A stretch of 64,000 bases of DNA from Patulibacter sp. SYSU D01012 (GTDB lineage: Bacteria > Actinomycetota > Thermoleophilia > Solirubrobacterales > Solirubrobacteraceae), in the NCBI RefSeq assembly GCF_017916475.1, contig NZ_JAFMTB010000002.1, positions 620,001-684,000 on the forward strand, read 5' to 3'. Below are positions 1-7,378 of this stretch, piece after piece. Position 1 is the stretch's first letter. Each line of letters opens with the position of its first letter. The notes beneath the pieces were generated by a model. The model made no database searches. It was not told the origin of the DNA and saw only the letters and a list, made by a program, of their open reading frames with translations. The translations under genes and the position numbers were made by a program.

Positions 1-85
1 CCTCGAAGAGCACCTCGTACTCCGGCCCCTTGTAGTGGCGGTAGCGGCCGGGGGCGATCGGGGCGGCGGGATCGAACGGGGTCAC
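1..85 (-). CDS. DUF1653 domain protein, N-terminal fragment
   Basis: The minus strand from base 85 to the left edge reads as the start of a small protein with the motif RYRHYKGPEYEVL, typical of DUF1653 proteins, a family of roughly 70-90 residues with no settled function. It starts at a GTG; the 3' end lies outside the window. The GTG shares the bases GTGA with the stop of the upstream regulator gene, so the two are probably translated together. Only about 28 residues are visible, so the family call rests on one motif. Confidence 0.7.
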   Translation of the reverse strand, partial: MTPFDPAAPIAPGRYRHYKGPEYEVLFE

Positions 86-1071
86 GCCGCCGATCCTGCC
101 AGGACCGGGGCCGGCGACGCCGCGGCCGGCGCCCCGCCGCCGCGGAACGCGCGCCGGTACGCCTGGGGGCTGGTGCCGCACAGGGCGCGGAAGCGCTCGC
201 GGAACGCCGTCGGCGAGCCGTAGCCGACCAGGTCGGCGATCCGCTCGACGGGCTCGTCCGTCGTCTCGAGCAGGCCCTGGGCGCGCCGCAGGCGGGCGCG
301 GTGCAGCCACTGCAGCGGCGTCGTGCCCGTCTGCTCGCGAAAGCGGCGGCTGAGCGTGCGCGGGCTCATGTGGGCGCGGGCGGCGAGCGCCTCGAGCGTG
401 TGGCGCTCGCCGGCGTGCTCCTCCATCCAGGCCAGGAGCGGCGCCAGGCTGCCGCCGTCCGCGTCGGGCGCCCGGTGCACGATGAACTGCGCCTGGCCGC
501 CCGCGCGCTCGAGCGGCATCACGGCGGCGCGCGCGGCGTCGGCCGCGACGGCGGCGCCGTGGTCGCGACGGATCATGTGCAGGCACAGGTCCAGGCCCGC
601 CGCCGCGCCGGCCGACGTCAGCACGTCCCCGTTGTCGACGTACAGGACGTCGGGATCGACGGCGACCTGCGGGAACCGGGCCGCCAGCAGCTCGGCGGCG
701 GCCCAGTGCGTCGTCGCCCGCAGGCCGTCGAGCAGCCCGGCCGCGGCCAGGACGAAGGCGCCGGTGCAGATCGACGCGATCCGCGCGCGGGGGGCCGCGG
801 CGCGCAGCGCGTCCAGCAGCGCATCGTCGACCGGGGCGAGCGGGTCGCGGACCCCGGGGACGACGACGGTGTCGGCGTCGGCGAGGGCGTCCAGGCGCCA
901 CGGGGCACGCAGGGCGAACGCGCCGGCGGAGACCTCCTCCGCGGCCGCACAGACCCGCACCCGGTAGGCGGGACCGCCGTCGGGGCGGCGGGCGAAGCCG
1001 AAGGTCTCGACCGCCGTCGCCAGGTCGAACACGATCACCCCGTCGAAGGCCACGACCGCCACGGTGCGCAT
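82..1071 (-). CDS. GlxA family (DJ-1/PfpI + AraC HTH) transcriptional regulator
   Basis: A 329-residue DNA-binding regulator in two parts. An N-terminal DJ-1/PfpI-like domain (about residues 1-170, with the SICTGAFVLAAAGLL stretch around the position of the nucleophile elbow) is followed by a C-terminal AraC-type double helix-turn-helix (about 220-320, with MSPRTLSRRFREQTG and GYGSPTAFRERFR). Members of this family control catabolic or amidase-type operons, but the ligand cannot be read from sequence. The start was set at ATG 1071: a TACCGT box at 1078-1083 lies six bases upstream and there is no Shine-Dalgarno, as in many genes here. Its stop overlaps the start of the DUF1653 gene by GTGA. 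Confidence 0.9.
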   Translation of the reverse strand: MRTVAVVAFDGVIVFDLATAVETFGFARRPDGGPAYRVRVCAAAEEVSAGAFALRAPWRLDALADADTVVVPGVRDPLAPVDDALLDALRAAAPRARIASICTGAFVLAAAGLLDGLRATTHWAAAELLAARFPQVAVDPDVLYVDNGDVLTSAGAAAGLDLCLHMIRRDHGAAVAADAARAAVMPLERAGGQAQFIVHRAPDADGGSLAPLLAWMEEHAGERHTLEALAARAHMSPRTLSRRFREQTGTTPLQWLHRARLRRAQGLLETTDEPVERIADLVGYGSPTAFRERFRALCGTSPQAYRRAFRGGGAPAAASPAPVLAGSAA

Positions 1072-1167
1072 GCCGGCACGGTACCGGACCACGTGGCGCG
1101 AATACGTCGCACAACGGCGTTCCGGCCACTGGCGGCGGCGTCCGGCCCGGCATAGCGTCGCGAGCCC

Positions 1168-1647
1168 GTGACCAAGCTCCTGCTCAGCATCCACGTCGTC
1201 GCCGCGATCGTCGCGATCGGGCCCGTCACCGTCGCCGCCAGCGCCTTCCCCCGCGCCGCCCGGGCCGCGCTCGCCGACCCGCACGACCAGGGCGCCGCCG
1301 CGACGCTGGCGTCGCTTCACCGCATCTGCCGGGCGTACGCCGCGCTGGGCGTCCTCGTGCCGGTCTTCGGGCTGGCGACGGCGGCGAGCCTGGGCGTGCT
1401 CGGCGACGCGTGGCTGCTCGCCTCGATCGGCCTGACCGTCGTCGCGGCCGGCGTGCTGGCCCTGCGGGTGCTGCCGGCCCAGCGGCGCGTGATGACCCGC
1501 GCCTGGGGCGCGACGGCCGGGCTCGACGCGCCGGCCGCCCGCGCGCTGACGGCGCCGCTGGCCATGACCGCCGGCGTCTTCAACCTGCTGTGGGTCGCCG
1601 TGACGGTGCTGATGATCGTGCGCCCCGGATCGACGACCGGCGCGTGA
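1168..1647 (+). CDS. Small integral membrane protein, DUF2269-like
   Basis: A 159-residue protein with four clear hydrophobic segments (about residues 3-25, 57-80, 84-105 and 127-150) separated by short loops. The layout and the N-terminal His in LLLSIHVVAAI resemble DUF2269/CopD-like membrane proteins, in which conserved histidines may face the membrane core; the function is unknown. The start is GTG 1168. A TAGCGT box at 1153-1158 ends nine bases before it and no ribosome-binding site is visible. It is divergent from the GlxA-type regulator with about 95 bases between them, so the regulator may also act here. Confidence 0.7.
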   Translation: MTKLLLSIHVVAAIVAIGPVTVAASAFPRAARAALADPHDQGAAATLASLHRICRAYAALGVLVPVFGLATAASLGVLGDAWLLASIGLTVVAAGVLALRVLPAQRRVMTRAWGATAGLDAPAARALTAPLAMTAGVFNLLWVAVTVLMIVRPGSTTGA

Positions 1648-1765
1648 CCGCGGCCTCGGGCTCCGGACCCTGCGCCGCCTGGCTCCGCCGGCGCGGTGAG
1701 TCCGCCGCCCGCCCCGTGCCCGGCCGGTCCGCGAGCGGCGTGGGTCCGGCGCGATACTCGACGGC

Positions 1766-3079
1766 ATGATCGTCGGGACCGCCACCATGCCGGGCATCCA
1801 CGTGCGGGACCATGAGGTGCCGGTGCCGCTCGACTGGGACCGCCCCGAGGACGGACGCCGCCTGACGCTCTTCGCCCGCGAGCTCGTCGACCCGGCGCGC
1901 CGCAACGCGGACCTGCCGCTGCTGCTGTTCCTGCAGGGCGGCCCCGGTGGCAAGGGCCCGCGGCCGCGCCCCGGCACGTCGTGGATCCCGCGCGCGCTGC
2001 GCACCCACCGCGTGATCCTGCTCGACCAGCGCGGCACGGGACGCTCGACGCCGGTGACGGCCCGGACGATGGCGCGCCTGGGCGACGGGGACGCCGGGGC
2101 CGACTACCTCGCGCACTTCCGCGCCGACGCGATCGTCCGCGACGCCGAGCACCTGCGGCGCGAGGTCTTCCGCGTCGACCGCTGGGAGACGCTCGGCCAG
2201 AGCTACGGCGGCTTCCTCACCCTCACGTACCTGTCGCTCCATCCCGAGTCGCTGCGCGCGTGCTACGTCACCGGCGGCCTCGCGGGCCTGCACGCCGACG
2301 CGGACGAGGTCTACCGCCGCACGTTCCCGCGCATCGTCGCGAAGAACCGCGCGTTCCGGGCCCGCTACCCCGACGACGCCGCGCGCCTGGCGGCCGTGGC
2401 CGACCGCCTGGCCGCCGAGCCGGTGCGGCTGCCCGACGGCGACGAGCTGACCGTCCGCCGCCTGCAGCTGCTCGGCGCCGGCTTCGGCATGAGCACGGGC
2501 TACGAGGACGTGCACTGGCTGCTGGACGAGGCCTTCGACCCCGAGGACGGGCCCGACGGGCGCGCCGAGCTCTCCCCCGCGTTCCTCGCCGCCGCCATGC
2601 GGGCCACGAGCTACGACGAGAACCCGCTCTACGCCGTGCTGCAGGAGGTCATCTACCACCAGGGCGCGGTCACGCCGGGCTGGGCCGCGGAGCGCGAGCG
2701 GGCCCGCCGCCCCGAGTTCGCGCCCGACGCCCGCCCCCTGCTGCTGACGGGCGAGACGATGTTCCCCTGGATGTTCGAGGAGCTCCGGGCCCTGCGGCCG
2801 TTCCGGGCCGCCGCCGAGGCGCTCGCCGCCCGCGAGTCGTGGCCCGCGCTCTACGCGCCCGAGCGGCTCGCGCGCAACGAGGTGCCGGTGGCGGCCGCCG
2901 TCTACCACGACGACATGTACGTCGACGCCGGGCTGTCGCTCGAGACGGCCGAGGCGGTCGGCAACGTCCACGCCTGGGTGACGAACGAGTACGAGCACGA
3001 CGGCCTGCGCGCCGGCGGCGGCGCGGTGCTCGACCGCCTGATGACGACGGTGGCCGAGCACGGCGGCGGCATCGCCTGA
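1766..3079 (+). CDS. Alpha/beta hydrolase, proline iminopeptidase-like (peptidase S33)
   Basis: A 437-residue cytosolic hydrolase of the S33 aminopeptidase group. The oxyanion-hole segment LQGGPGG is at about residues 56-62, LLDQRGTGRS follows at about 85-94, and the nucleophile elbow GQSYGGF places the serine at about residue 146. The C-terminal part carries a late His (EYEHDGLRAGG) fitting the catalytic histidine. Family members remove N-terminal proline or similar residues from peptides, or hydrolyse small esters. The start is ATG 1766; GATACT at 1753-1758 ends seven bases upstream, suggesting a leaderless message. No signal peptide is visible. Confidence 0.88.
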   Translation: MIVGTATMPGIHVRDHEVPVPLDWDRPEDGRRLTLFARELVDPARRNADLPLLLFLQGGPGGKGPRPRPGTSWIPRALRTHRVILLDQRGTGRSTPVTARTMARLGDGDAGADYLAHFRADAIVRDAEHLRREVFRVDRWETLGQSYGGFLTLTYLSLHPESLRACYVTGGLAGLHADADEVYRRTFPRIVAKNRAFRARYPDDAARLAAVADRLAAEPVRLPDGDELTVRRLQLLGAGFGMSTGYEDVHWLLDEAFDPEDGPDGRAELSPAFLAAAMRATSYDENPLYAVLQEVIYHQGAVTPGWAAERERARRPEFAPDARPLLLTGETMFPWMFEELRALRPFRAAAEALAARESWPALYAPERLARNEVPVAAAVYHDDMYVDAGLSLETAEAVGNVHAWVTNEYEHDGLRAGGGAVLDRLMTTVAEHGGGIA

Positions 3080-3196
3080 CCGGGACCGGGACCGCCTGAT
3101 CGGCCGGCCCTTCCCCCGCGCCGGGGCGGCCCGCCGTGGCGCCGGCGACCCGGGCGGCCGGGGTCCAGGCGGCGGTGATCCCGAGGACTGCGGCTC

Positions 3197-3221
3197 GGCG
3201 GCCGCCGCCGCGGCGGCCGCC
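3197..3221. terminator. Hairpin between convergent genes
   Basis: A perfect 10-bp stem (GGCGGCCGCC against itself inverted) with a 5-base loop lies between the convergent hydrolase (+, ends 3079) and MFS transporter (-, ends 3228). Its position fits a two-way terminator. There is no U-tract. Confidence 0.45.
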
Positions 3222-3227
3222 CCGCGG

Positions 3228-4700
3228 TCAGCGCGGGACGGGGCCCTCGAGCAGCGCGCCGCCGGCCGCGCCGACCTCGCCCTCCTCGATCTCGCGCTCG
3301 CGCAGCGCGGCCGACGGCGCCCGGTGCGCGTCGTCGCCCGGCGTGCGGCCGGCCAGCACCCACGCCAGCACGGCGGCGGCCAGGCCGAGGACGACGGCGA
3401 CGACGAAGACGTCGGAGTACGCGCCCAGGTCGGGACGGCCGTCCGTTCCGAACGCCCGCAGCAGCGTGACGGCCAGGCCCGAGCCGATCGAGAAGCCGAC
3501 GTAGCGGGTCACCTGGTAGAAGCTCATCGCGCTCGACGTGACCTCGCGCGGGACGGCGCCGACGATGAACGCCGGCATCGCCGCGAACGTCAGCCCGACG
3601 CCGATCCCGAACAGCGCCATCGTCACGGCGGCCTGCCACAGGGCGTCGCCGGTCACCGCGAAGAACAGCGCGGCGAGGCTGAGCGCGGCGCAGCCGATCG
3701 GGAGCGTCGCCCGGACGCCCGTCCGCGCCTGGATGCGGCCGAGCCAGCGGCTGGACAGGAAGCTCGTGACCGAGAACGGGACGAGCACCAGACCGGCGAC
3801 GAAGACGCTCTCGTCCAGGCCGTCGGGCCGCTGCACCACCTGGGTGATCAGCGTGATGCTCAGGTACATCGCCGTCCCGACCACGAGGCCGGTGACGTTG
3901 GCCGTCAGCACGGCGCGGTGGCGCAGCAGCCGCAGGTCGACGAGCGGCTCGTCCGTGCGCAGCTCGTGCGCCGTCCACGCGGCCAGGAAGACGACCGCGA
4001 CCGCCGCGAGGCCCAGCGTCGTGCCCGACGCCCAGCCCCAGTCCGCGCCCTTCTCGAGCGCCACCAGCAGCGCGACCAGGCCGACCGCGACGAGCGCCGC
4101 GCCGACCACGTCCGTACGTCCCGGCGACGGGCGGTGCCGCGTGCTCGGGACCACCGCCAGGGCGATCAGGAACGCCAGGCCGCTCGTGATCGCGCCGAAC
4201 CAGAACGCGGCGGCGACGTCGAGCTGCTCGGCGATCAGCCCCGTCAGCGGGTAGCCCAGCCCGACGCCGACGGCCGTGGTCACCGACAGCGTGGCGATCA
4301 CCCGCGGCGCGCGGGCGGCCGGGAGCCCGTCGCGGGCCGCGGCCATCGTCAGCGGCATGAGCGCCAGGCCCATCCCCTGCAGGGCGCGGCCGATCACGAG
4401 CACGCCGAGCGACCCGGCGAGCGCCGCCAGCACGCCGCCGGCCGTCACGCAGGCCAGGCAGAGCAGCAGCACCTCGCGCCGCCACGGGCCGTCGCCCAGC
4501 CGGCCGACGACCGGCGACGCCACGGCGCCGACGAGCATCGTCGCCGTCAGCGACCACTGCGCGCTGCCCAGCGAGGCACCGAGGTCGCGGGCGAGCGTCG
4601 GGATCAGCGGCGCGCCGAGCGAGCTGATGATCGAGACGACCATCCCGATGAACAGCAGACCGGGGACGAAGGCACGGGCGGGCGGCGGCGCGGACGACAC
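3228..4700 (-). CDS. MFS drug/multi-solute exporter, DHA2-like
   Basis: A 490-residue polytopic inner-membrane transporter of the major facilitator superfamily, probably with 14 membrane segments. The loop-2/3 motif GRLGDGPWRREVLLL (about residues 67-81) matches MFS motif A. Motif C-like GVGLGYPLTGLIAEQ is around residue 143, as expected for a drug:proton antiporter. The substrate cannot be told. The start is GTG 4700; TACAAT at 4708-4713 lies seven bases upstream. The upstream flank 4701-4740 is locally AT-richer than its surroundings, consistent with a promoter. Confidence 0.87.
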   Translation of the reverse strand: MSSAPPPARAFVPGLLFIGMVVSIISSLGAPLIPTLARDLGASLGSAQWSLTATMLVGAVASPVVGRLGDGPWRREVLLLCLACVTAGGVLAALAGSLGVLVIGRALQGMGLALMPLTMAAARDGLPAARAPRVIATLSVTTAVGVGLGYPLTGLIAEQLDVAAAFWFGAITSGLAFLIALAVVPSTRHRPSPGRTDVVGAALVAVGLVALLVALEKGADWGWASGTTLGLAAVAVVFLAAWTAHELRTDEPLVDLRLLRHRAVLTANVTGLVVGTAMYLSITLITQVVQRPDGLDESVFVAGLVLVPFSVTSFLSSRWLGRIQARTGVRATLPIGCAALSLAALFFAVTGDALWQAAVTMALFGIGVGLTFAAMPAFIVGAVPREVTSSAMSFYQVTRYVGFSIGSGLAVTLLRAFGTDGRPDLGAYSDVFVVAVVLGLAAAVLAWVLAGRTPGDDAHRAPSAALREREIEEGEVGAAGGALLEGPVPR

Positions 4701-4707
4701 CCGATTG

Positions 4708-4713
4708 ATTGTA
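4708..4713 (-). promoter_or_regulatory. -10 box (TACAAT), leaderless type
   Basis: TACAAT read on the minus strand ends seven bases before the GTG of the MFS gene, so transcription would begin at or next to the start codon. Confidence 0.5.
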
Positions 4714-4755
4714 GGGGCAAAGCTAACGACCGTCCCCCGACGGCCGCCACGGCGG

Positions 4756-5085
4756 TCAGATCAGCCCGCGAGCGATCTCGTCGCCCAGCGTCAGCCCCCG
4801 CGAGACGGCGAGCGCGACGTCCTCGAGGATCGCCGACGCGCGCCGCTCGAAGTCCTCGGCGTCGTCGTGCGGCAGCACCCGGAGACCGCCGAAGCGCACG
4901 CGCCCCGGCTCGGCCGCGATCTCGACCTCGCGCACGTCGAAGGCGCGGGTCCAGCGGGACTGCACGATCAGCAGCGCGTCCTCGTCCAGGCCGCCGAAGT
5001 CGGCGGGCACCTCGACGTCGCGCCGGCCGTCCTCGCCGGCCTCGTCGAGCTTCGCGATCCAGATGAGCCAGGGATCCGTCGGCAC
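4756..5085 (-). CDS. Conserved hypothetical protein
   Basis: A 109-residue soluble, acidic protein starting at GTG 5085 (PTDPWLIWIAKLDEAGEDG...). It has a predicted alpha/beta character, a central VQSRWTRAF segment and a helical C-terminus (EDFERRASAILEDVALAVSRG). I do not recognise the family. The start was chosen because the reading frame upstream loses protein-like composition and becomes Arg/Gly/Pro-rich. It lies 55 bases upstream of the MFS gene's start on the same strand, but each seems to have its own promoter. Confidence 0.55.
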   Translation of the reverse strand: MPTDPWLIWIAKLDEAGEDGRRDVEVPADFGGLDEDALLIVQSRWTRAFDVREVEIAAEPGRVRFGGLRVLPHDDAEDFERRASAILEDVALAVSRGLTLGDEIARGLI

Positions 5086-5160
5086 CCGGCCGACCCTAGC
5101 GCCCGGCCGACGGCGGCCCGTTCGGGCGGGAGGACGTCGGCGGCCGGCCACCGGCCCGCG

Positions 5161-5188
5161 GCGGGGCGTCCGGCGCCGGACGCCCCGC
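5161..5188. repeat. 28-bp perfect palindrome
   Basis: The 28 bases are exactly self-complementary with no spacer (left half GCGGGGCGTCCGGC). It lies between two divergent genes, so it is not placed as a terminator. The rest of 5086-5436 holds no convincing gene. Confidence 0.6.
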
Positions 5189-5266
5189 GGCGCCGCGTCG
5201 GCCCGCCGCCGCGGCGCTGACGCCCGGCCCGCCCGGGCGTGCGCCGCCGATCGCGCCGACCCCAGG

Positions 5267-5327
5267 CCGCCGTCGGCGGCCGGCTCCAGCAGCCAGCGAC
5301 GAGACTGACTCCGGCCGCCGACGGCGG
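5267..5327. repeat. 17-bp inverted repeat with 27-base spacer
   Basis: CCGCCGTCGGCGGCCGG (5267-5283) is matched exactly by its inverse at 5311-5327. It sits 110 bases upstream of the arylsulfotransferase-like gene, in the divergent spacer. It may be an operator or mRNA structure, or a product of extreme base composition. Confidence 0.45.
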
Positions 5328-5436
5328 AGGCCCACGCCAGCGAGCGCGAGCGGTGACGCGCCACGATGCGCGGCGAAGTGCCGCGCCGCCCGGGGCGACC
5401 CGCAAGGATGCGGCGGACCCCGCTCCCGGAGACCCC

Positions 5437-6978
5437 GTGCCCGACCGATCACCGTCCCGCCCCGCCGCCCCCGCGCGCACGACCCGTCGCACGGCCGTGC
5501 GCGCCGCCGCCCGCGGCTCGGCCCTGCTCATCGGGGCCCAGACCGCGCTCGCCGCCGGCACCGGGCGCGCCGTGGCCGCCGACCCCCGCACCTACCAGCG
5601 CTACGTCACCCGCCCGGACCTCCGCCCGGTCGAGGTCGTCGTCACCCGCACGAGCGCGGCGGCCCGGCCCGGTGGGGTCTTCACCGTCGCGCCGAAGCTC
5701 GCCCTGGGCAACTGGCGGCGCCGGCGCATGGACGAGGCGCGCAGCGGCCCCACGATGTTCGACGTCGACGGCGAGCTCGTGTACTTCCACGGCACGAAGC
5801 AGGGCCTGACGCCGTTCGACTTCCGCGTGCAGACGCTGCACGGCCTGCCGGTGCTCACGTACTGGGAGGGGACGACGAGCGGCGGCCACGGCCCGGGCGA
5901 GGGCGTGGTGCTCAACCAGGCGTACCACGAGATCGGGCGCGTCCGGATGACCGGCGGGCTGAAGATGGACTTCCACGACTTCCGCCTGACCCCGCAGGGC
6001 ACGGCGCTCGTCATGGCGTACGACGACACCACGGCGGACCTGCGCTCCGTCGGCGGCCCGCGGACGGGGCGCATCTTCGACAACGTCATCCAGGAGATCG
6101 ACCTGGCGACCGGCCGGACGCTGCTCGAGTGGCGGATGTCGGACCACGTGCGCTTCTCGGAGTCGTACTTCCCGCGGCCCGACGACGCGAAGGAGACGTG
6201 GGACGTCTTCCACATGAACTCGGTGTACGCGCAGGACGAGCGCACGCTGCTGGCGTCCTGCCGGCACACGCACGCGGTCTACGCGATCGACCGCCGCACG
6301 GGCGAGCTGCTGTGGCGTCTGGGCGGAAGGAAGAGCGACTTCCGGATGGGCAAGGGCGCCGCGTTCTCGTGGCAGCACGACGCCCAGCGCCGCGCCGACG
6401 GCACCCTGACGCTGTTCGACAACCACACGAGCACCTACAAGAGCACGACGCGCTCGCGCGGGCTCGTGCTGCGGCTGGACGAGCGGGCCGGGACCGCGAC
6501 GCTGGTGGCGGAGTACCCGCACCCCGACGCGCGGGTGACCTCGGCGACCCAGGGCAACCTCGACGACCAGGCGAACGGCCAGATGGTCGTCGGCTGGGGC
6601 AGCGGCTCGCGCCGGATCACGCAGCTCGACCGCGACGGGAAGGTCGTCTTCGAGGCCGAGATGCGCGCGAAGGGGTACGAGTCCTACCGCGCCTACCGCG
6701 CCCCGTGGACGGGCCGCCCGACGACCACGCCCGACGTCGTGGCGGCGAAGGGCGTGAGCCGCACGCGGGTGTGGGTGAGCTGGAACGGCGCGACCGAGGT
6801 GGCGTCCTGGCGCGTCCTGGCGGGCGCGTCGCCCGCCGCGCTGGCGGTCGTGGGCACGGTCCCGCGCCGCGGGTTCGAGACGTCCACGACGATCGCGGGG
6901 AAGCCGGCGTCCGTCGCGGTCGAGGCCCTCGACGCCGCCGGGCGCGTGCTCTCGCGGTCGCGGACCGTGAGGTCCTGA
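5437..6978 (+). CDS. Arylsulfotransferase (ASST)-like secreted protein
   Basis: A 513-residue protein resembling the Arylsulfotran_2 family (beta-propeller arylsulfate sulfotransferase relatives). The N-terminus (about residues 1-45: ARTTRRTAVRAAARG followed by a hydrophobic run ending in AVA) looks like a Tat-type export signal. Propeller-like repeats follow, with the family-typical segments DFHDFRLTPQGTALV, HMNSVYAQDERTLLASCRHTH, LLWRLGG and FSWQHDAQRRADGTLTLFDNH, whose histidines are active-site candidates. The C-terminal 90 residues look like a fibronectin-III/Ig-like domain. The start GTG 5437 was chosen over upstream in-frame starts because GGAGA at 5428-5432 is a Shine-Dalgarno and the signal peptide begins just after it. 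Confidence 0.82.
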   Translation: MPDRSPSRPAAPARTTRRTAVRAAARGSALLIGAQTALAAGTGRAVAADPRTYQRYVTRPDLRPVEVVVTRTSAAARPGGVFTVAPKLALGNWRRRRMDEARSGPTMFDVDGELVYFHGTKQGLTPFDFRVQTLHGLPVLTYWEGTTSGGHGPGEGVVLNQAYHEIGRVRMTGGLKMDFHDFRLTPQGTALVMAYDDTTADLRSVGGPRTGRIFDNVIQEIDLATGRTLLEWRMSDHVRFSESYFPRPDDAKETWDVFHMNSVYAQDERTLLASCRHTHAVYAIDRRTGELLWRLGGRKSDFRMGKGAAFSWQHDAQRRADGTLTLFDNHTSTYKSTTRSRGLVLRLDERAGTATLVAEYPHPDARVTSATQGNLDDQANGQMVVGWGSGSRRITQLDRDGKVVFEAEMRAKGYESYRAYRAPWTGRPTTTPDVVAAKGVSRTRVWVSWNGATEVASWRVLAGASPAALAVVGTVPRRGFETSTTIAGKPASVAVEALDAAGRVLSRSRTVRS

Positions 6979-7048
6979 CGGGGCGCGGGCGCGGGCCGGA
7001 TCCGGCGTCCCGGCGGACCGCTCCGCGGCCCCTGCCACACTCCCACGG

Positions 7049-7324
7049 GTGAGCATCCAGCGCGGCTTCAGCGACCGAGAGCCCGTCGGCCGGCGCGCCC
7101 GCAGCGTCCGCCACGACGCCCACGTCGGGCTGCTCGGGTCGGGCACGCTGGCGTGCCCGGCGTGCGACGCGCCGGTGTCGCCCGGTCCGGGCGCGCTGAC
7201 GCCGACGGACGCGATCTCGTGCCCCGTCTGCCTGCACGCAGGCGCCGTGCGCGACTTCCTCTCGCTCGCCGCGCCGTCCCGCCCCGCGCGGGTGGACGTG
7301 CGCGTGGTGCACCGGCCGCGCTGA
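7049..7324 (+). CDS. Small zinc-ribbon protein
   Basis: A 91-residue protein with two CxxC knuckles, CPACD at about residue 36 and CPVCL at about residue 58, spaced as in a four-cysteine zinc ribbon. No other domain is visible; the flanks are basic, so nucleic-acid or protein binding is possible but not shown. The start is GTG 7049, with CACACT at 7036-7041 ending seven bases upstream and no Shine-Dalgarno. It ends 54 bases from the convergent ABC-F gene. Confidence 0.65.
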   Translation: MSIQRGFSDREPVGRRARSVRHDAHVGLLGSGTLACPACDAPVSPGPGALTPTDAISCPVCLHAGAVRDFLSLAAPSRPARVDVRVVHRPR

Positions 7325-7378
7325 GCGGCCGGGCGACCGGCGCGGTCCGGCCCGGCCCCCGACGCGCCGCCCGGCGCC

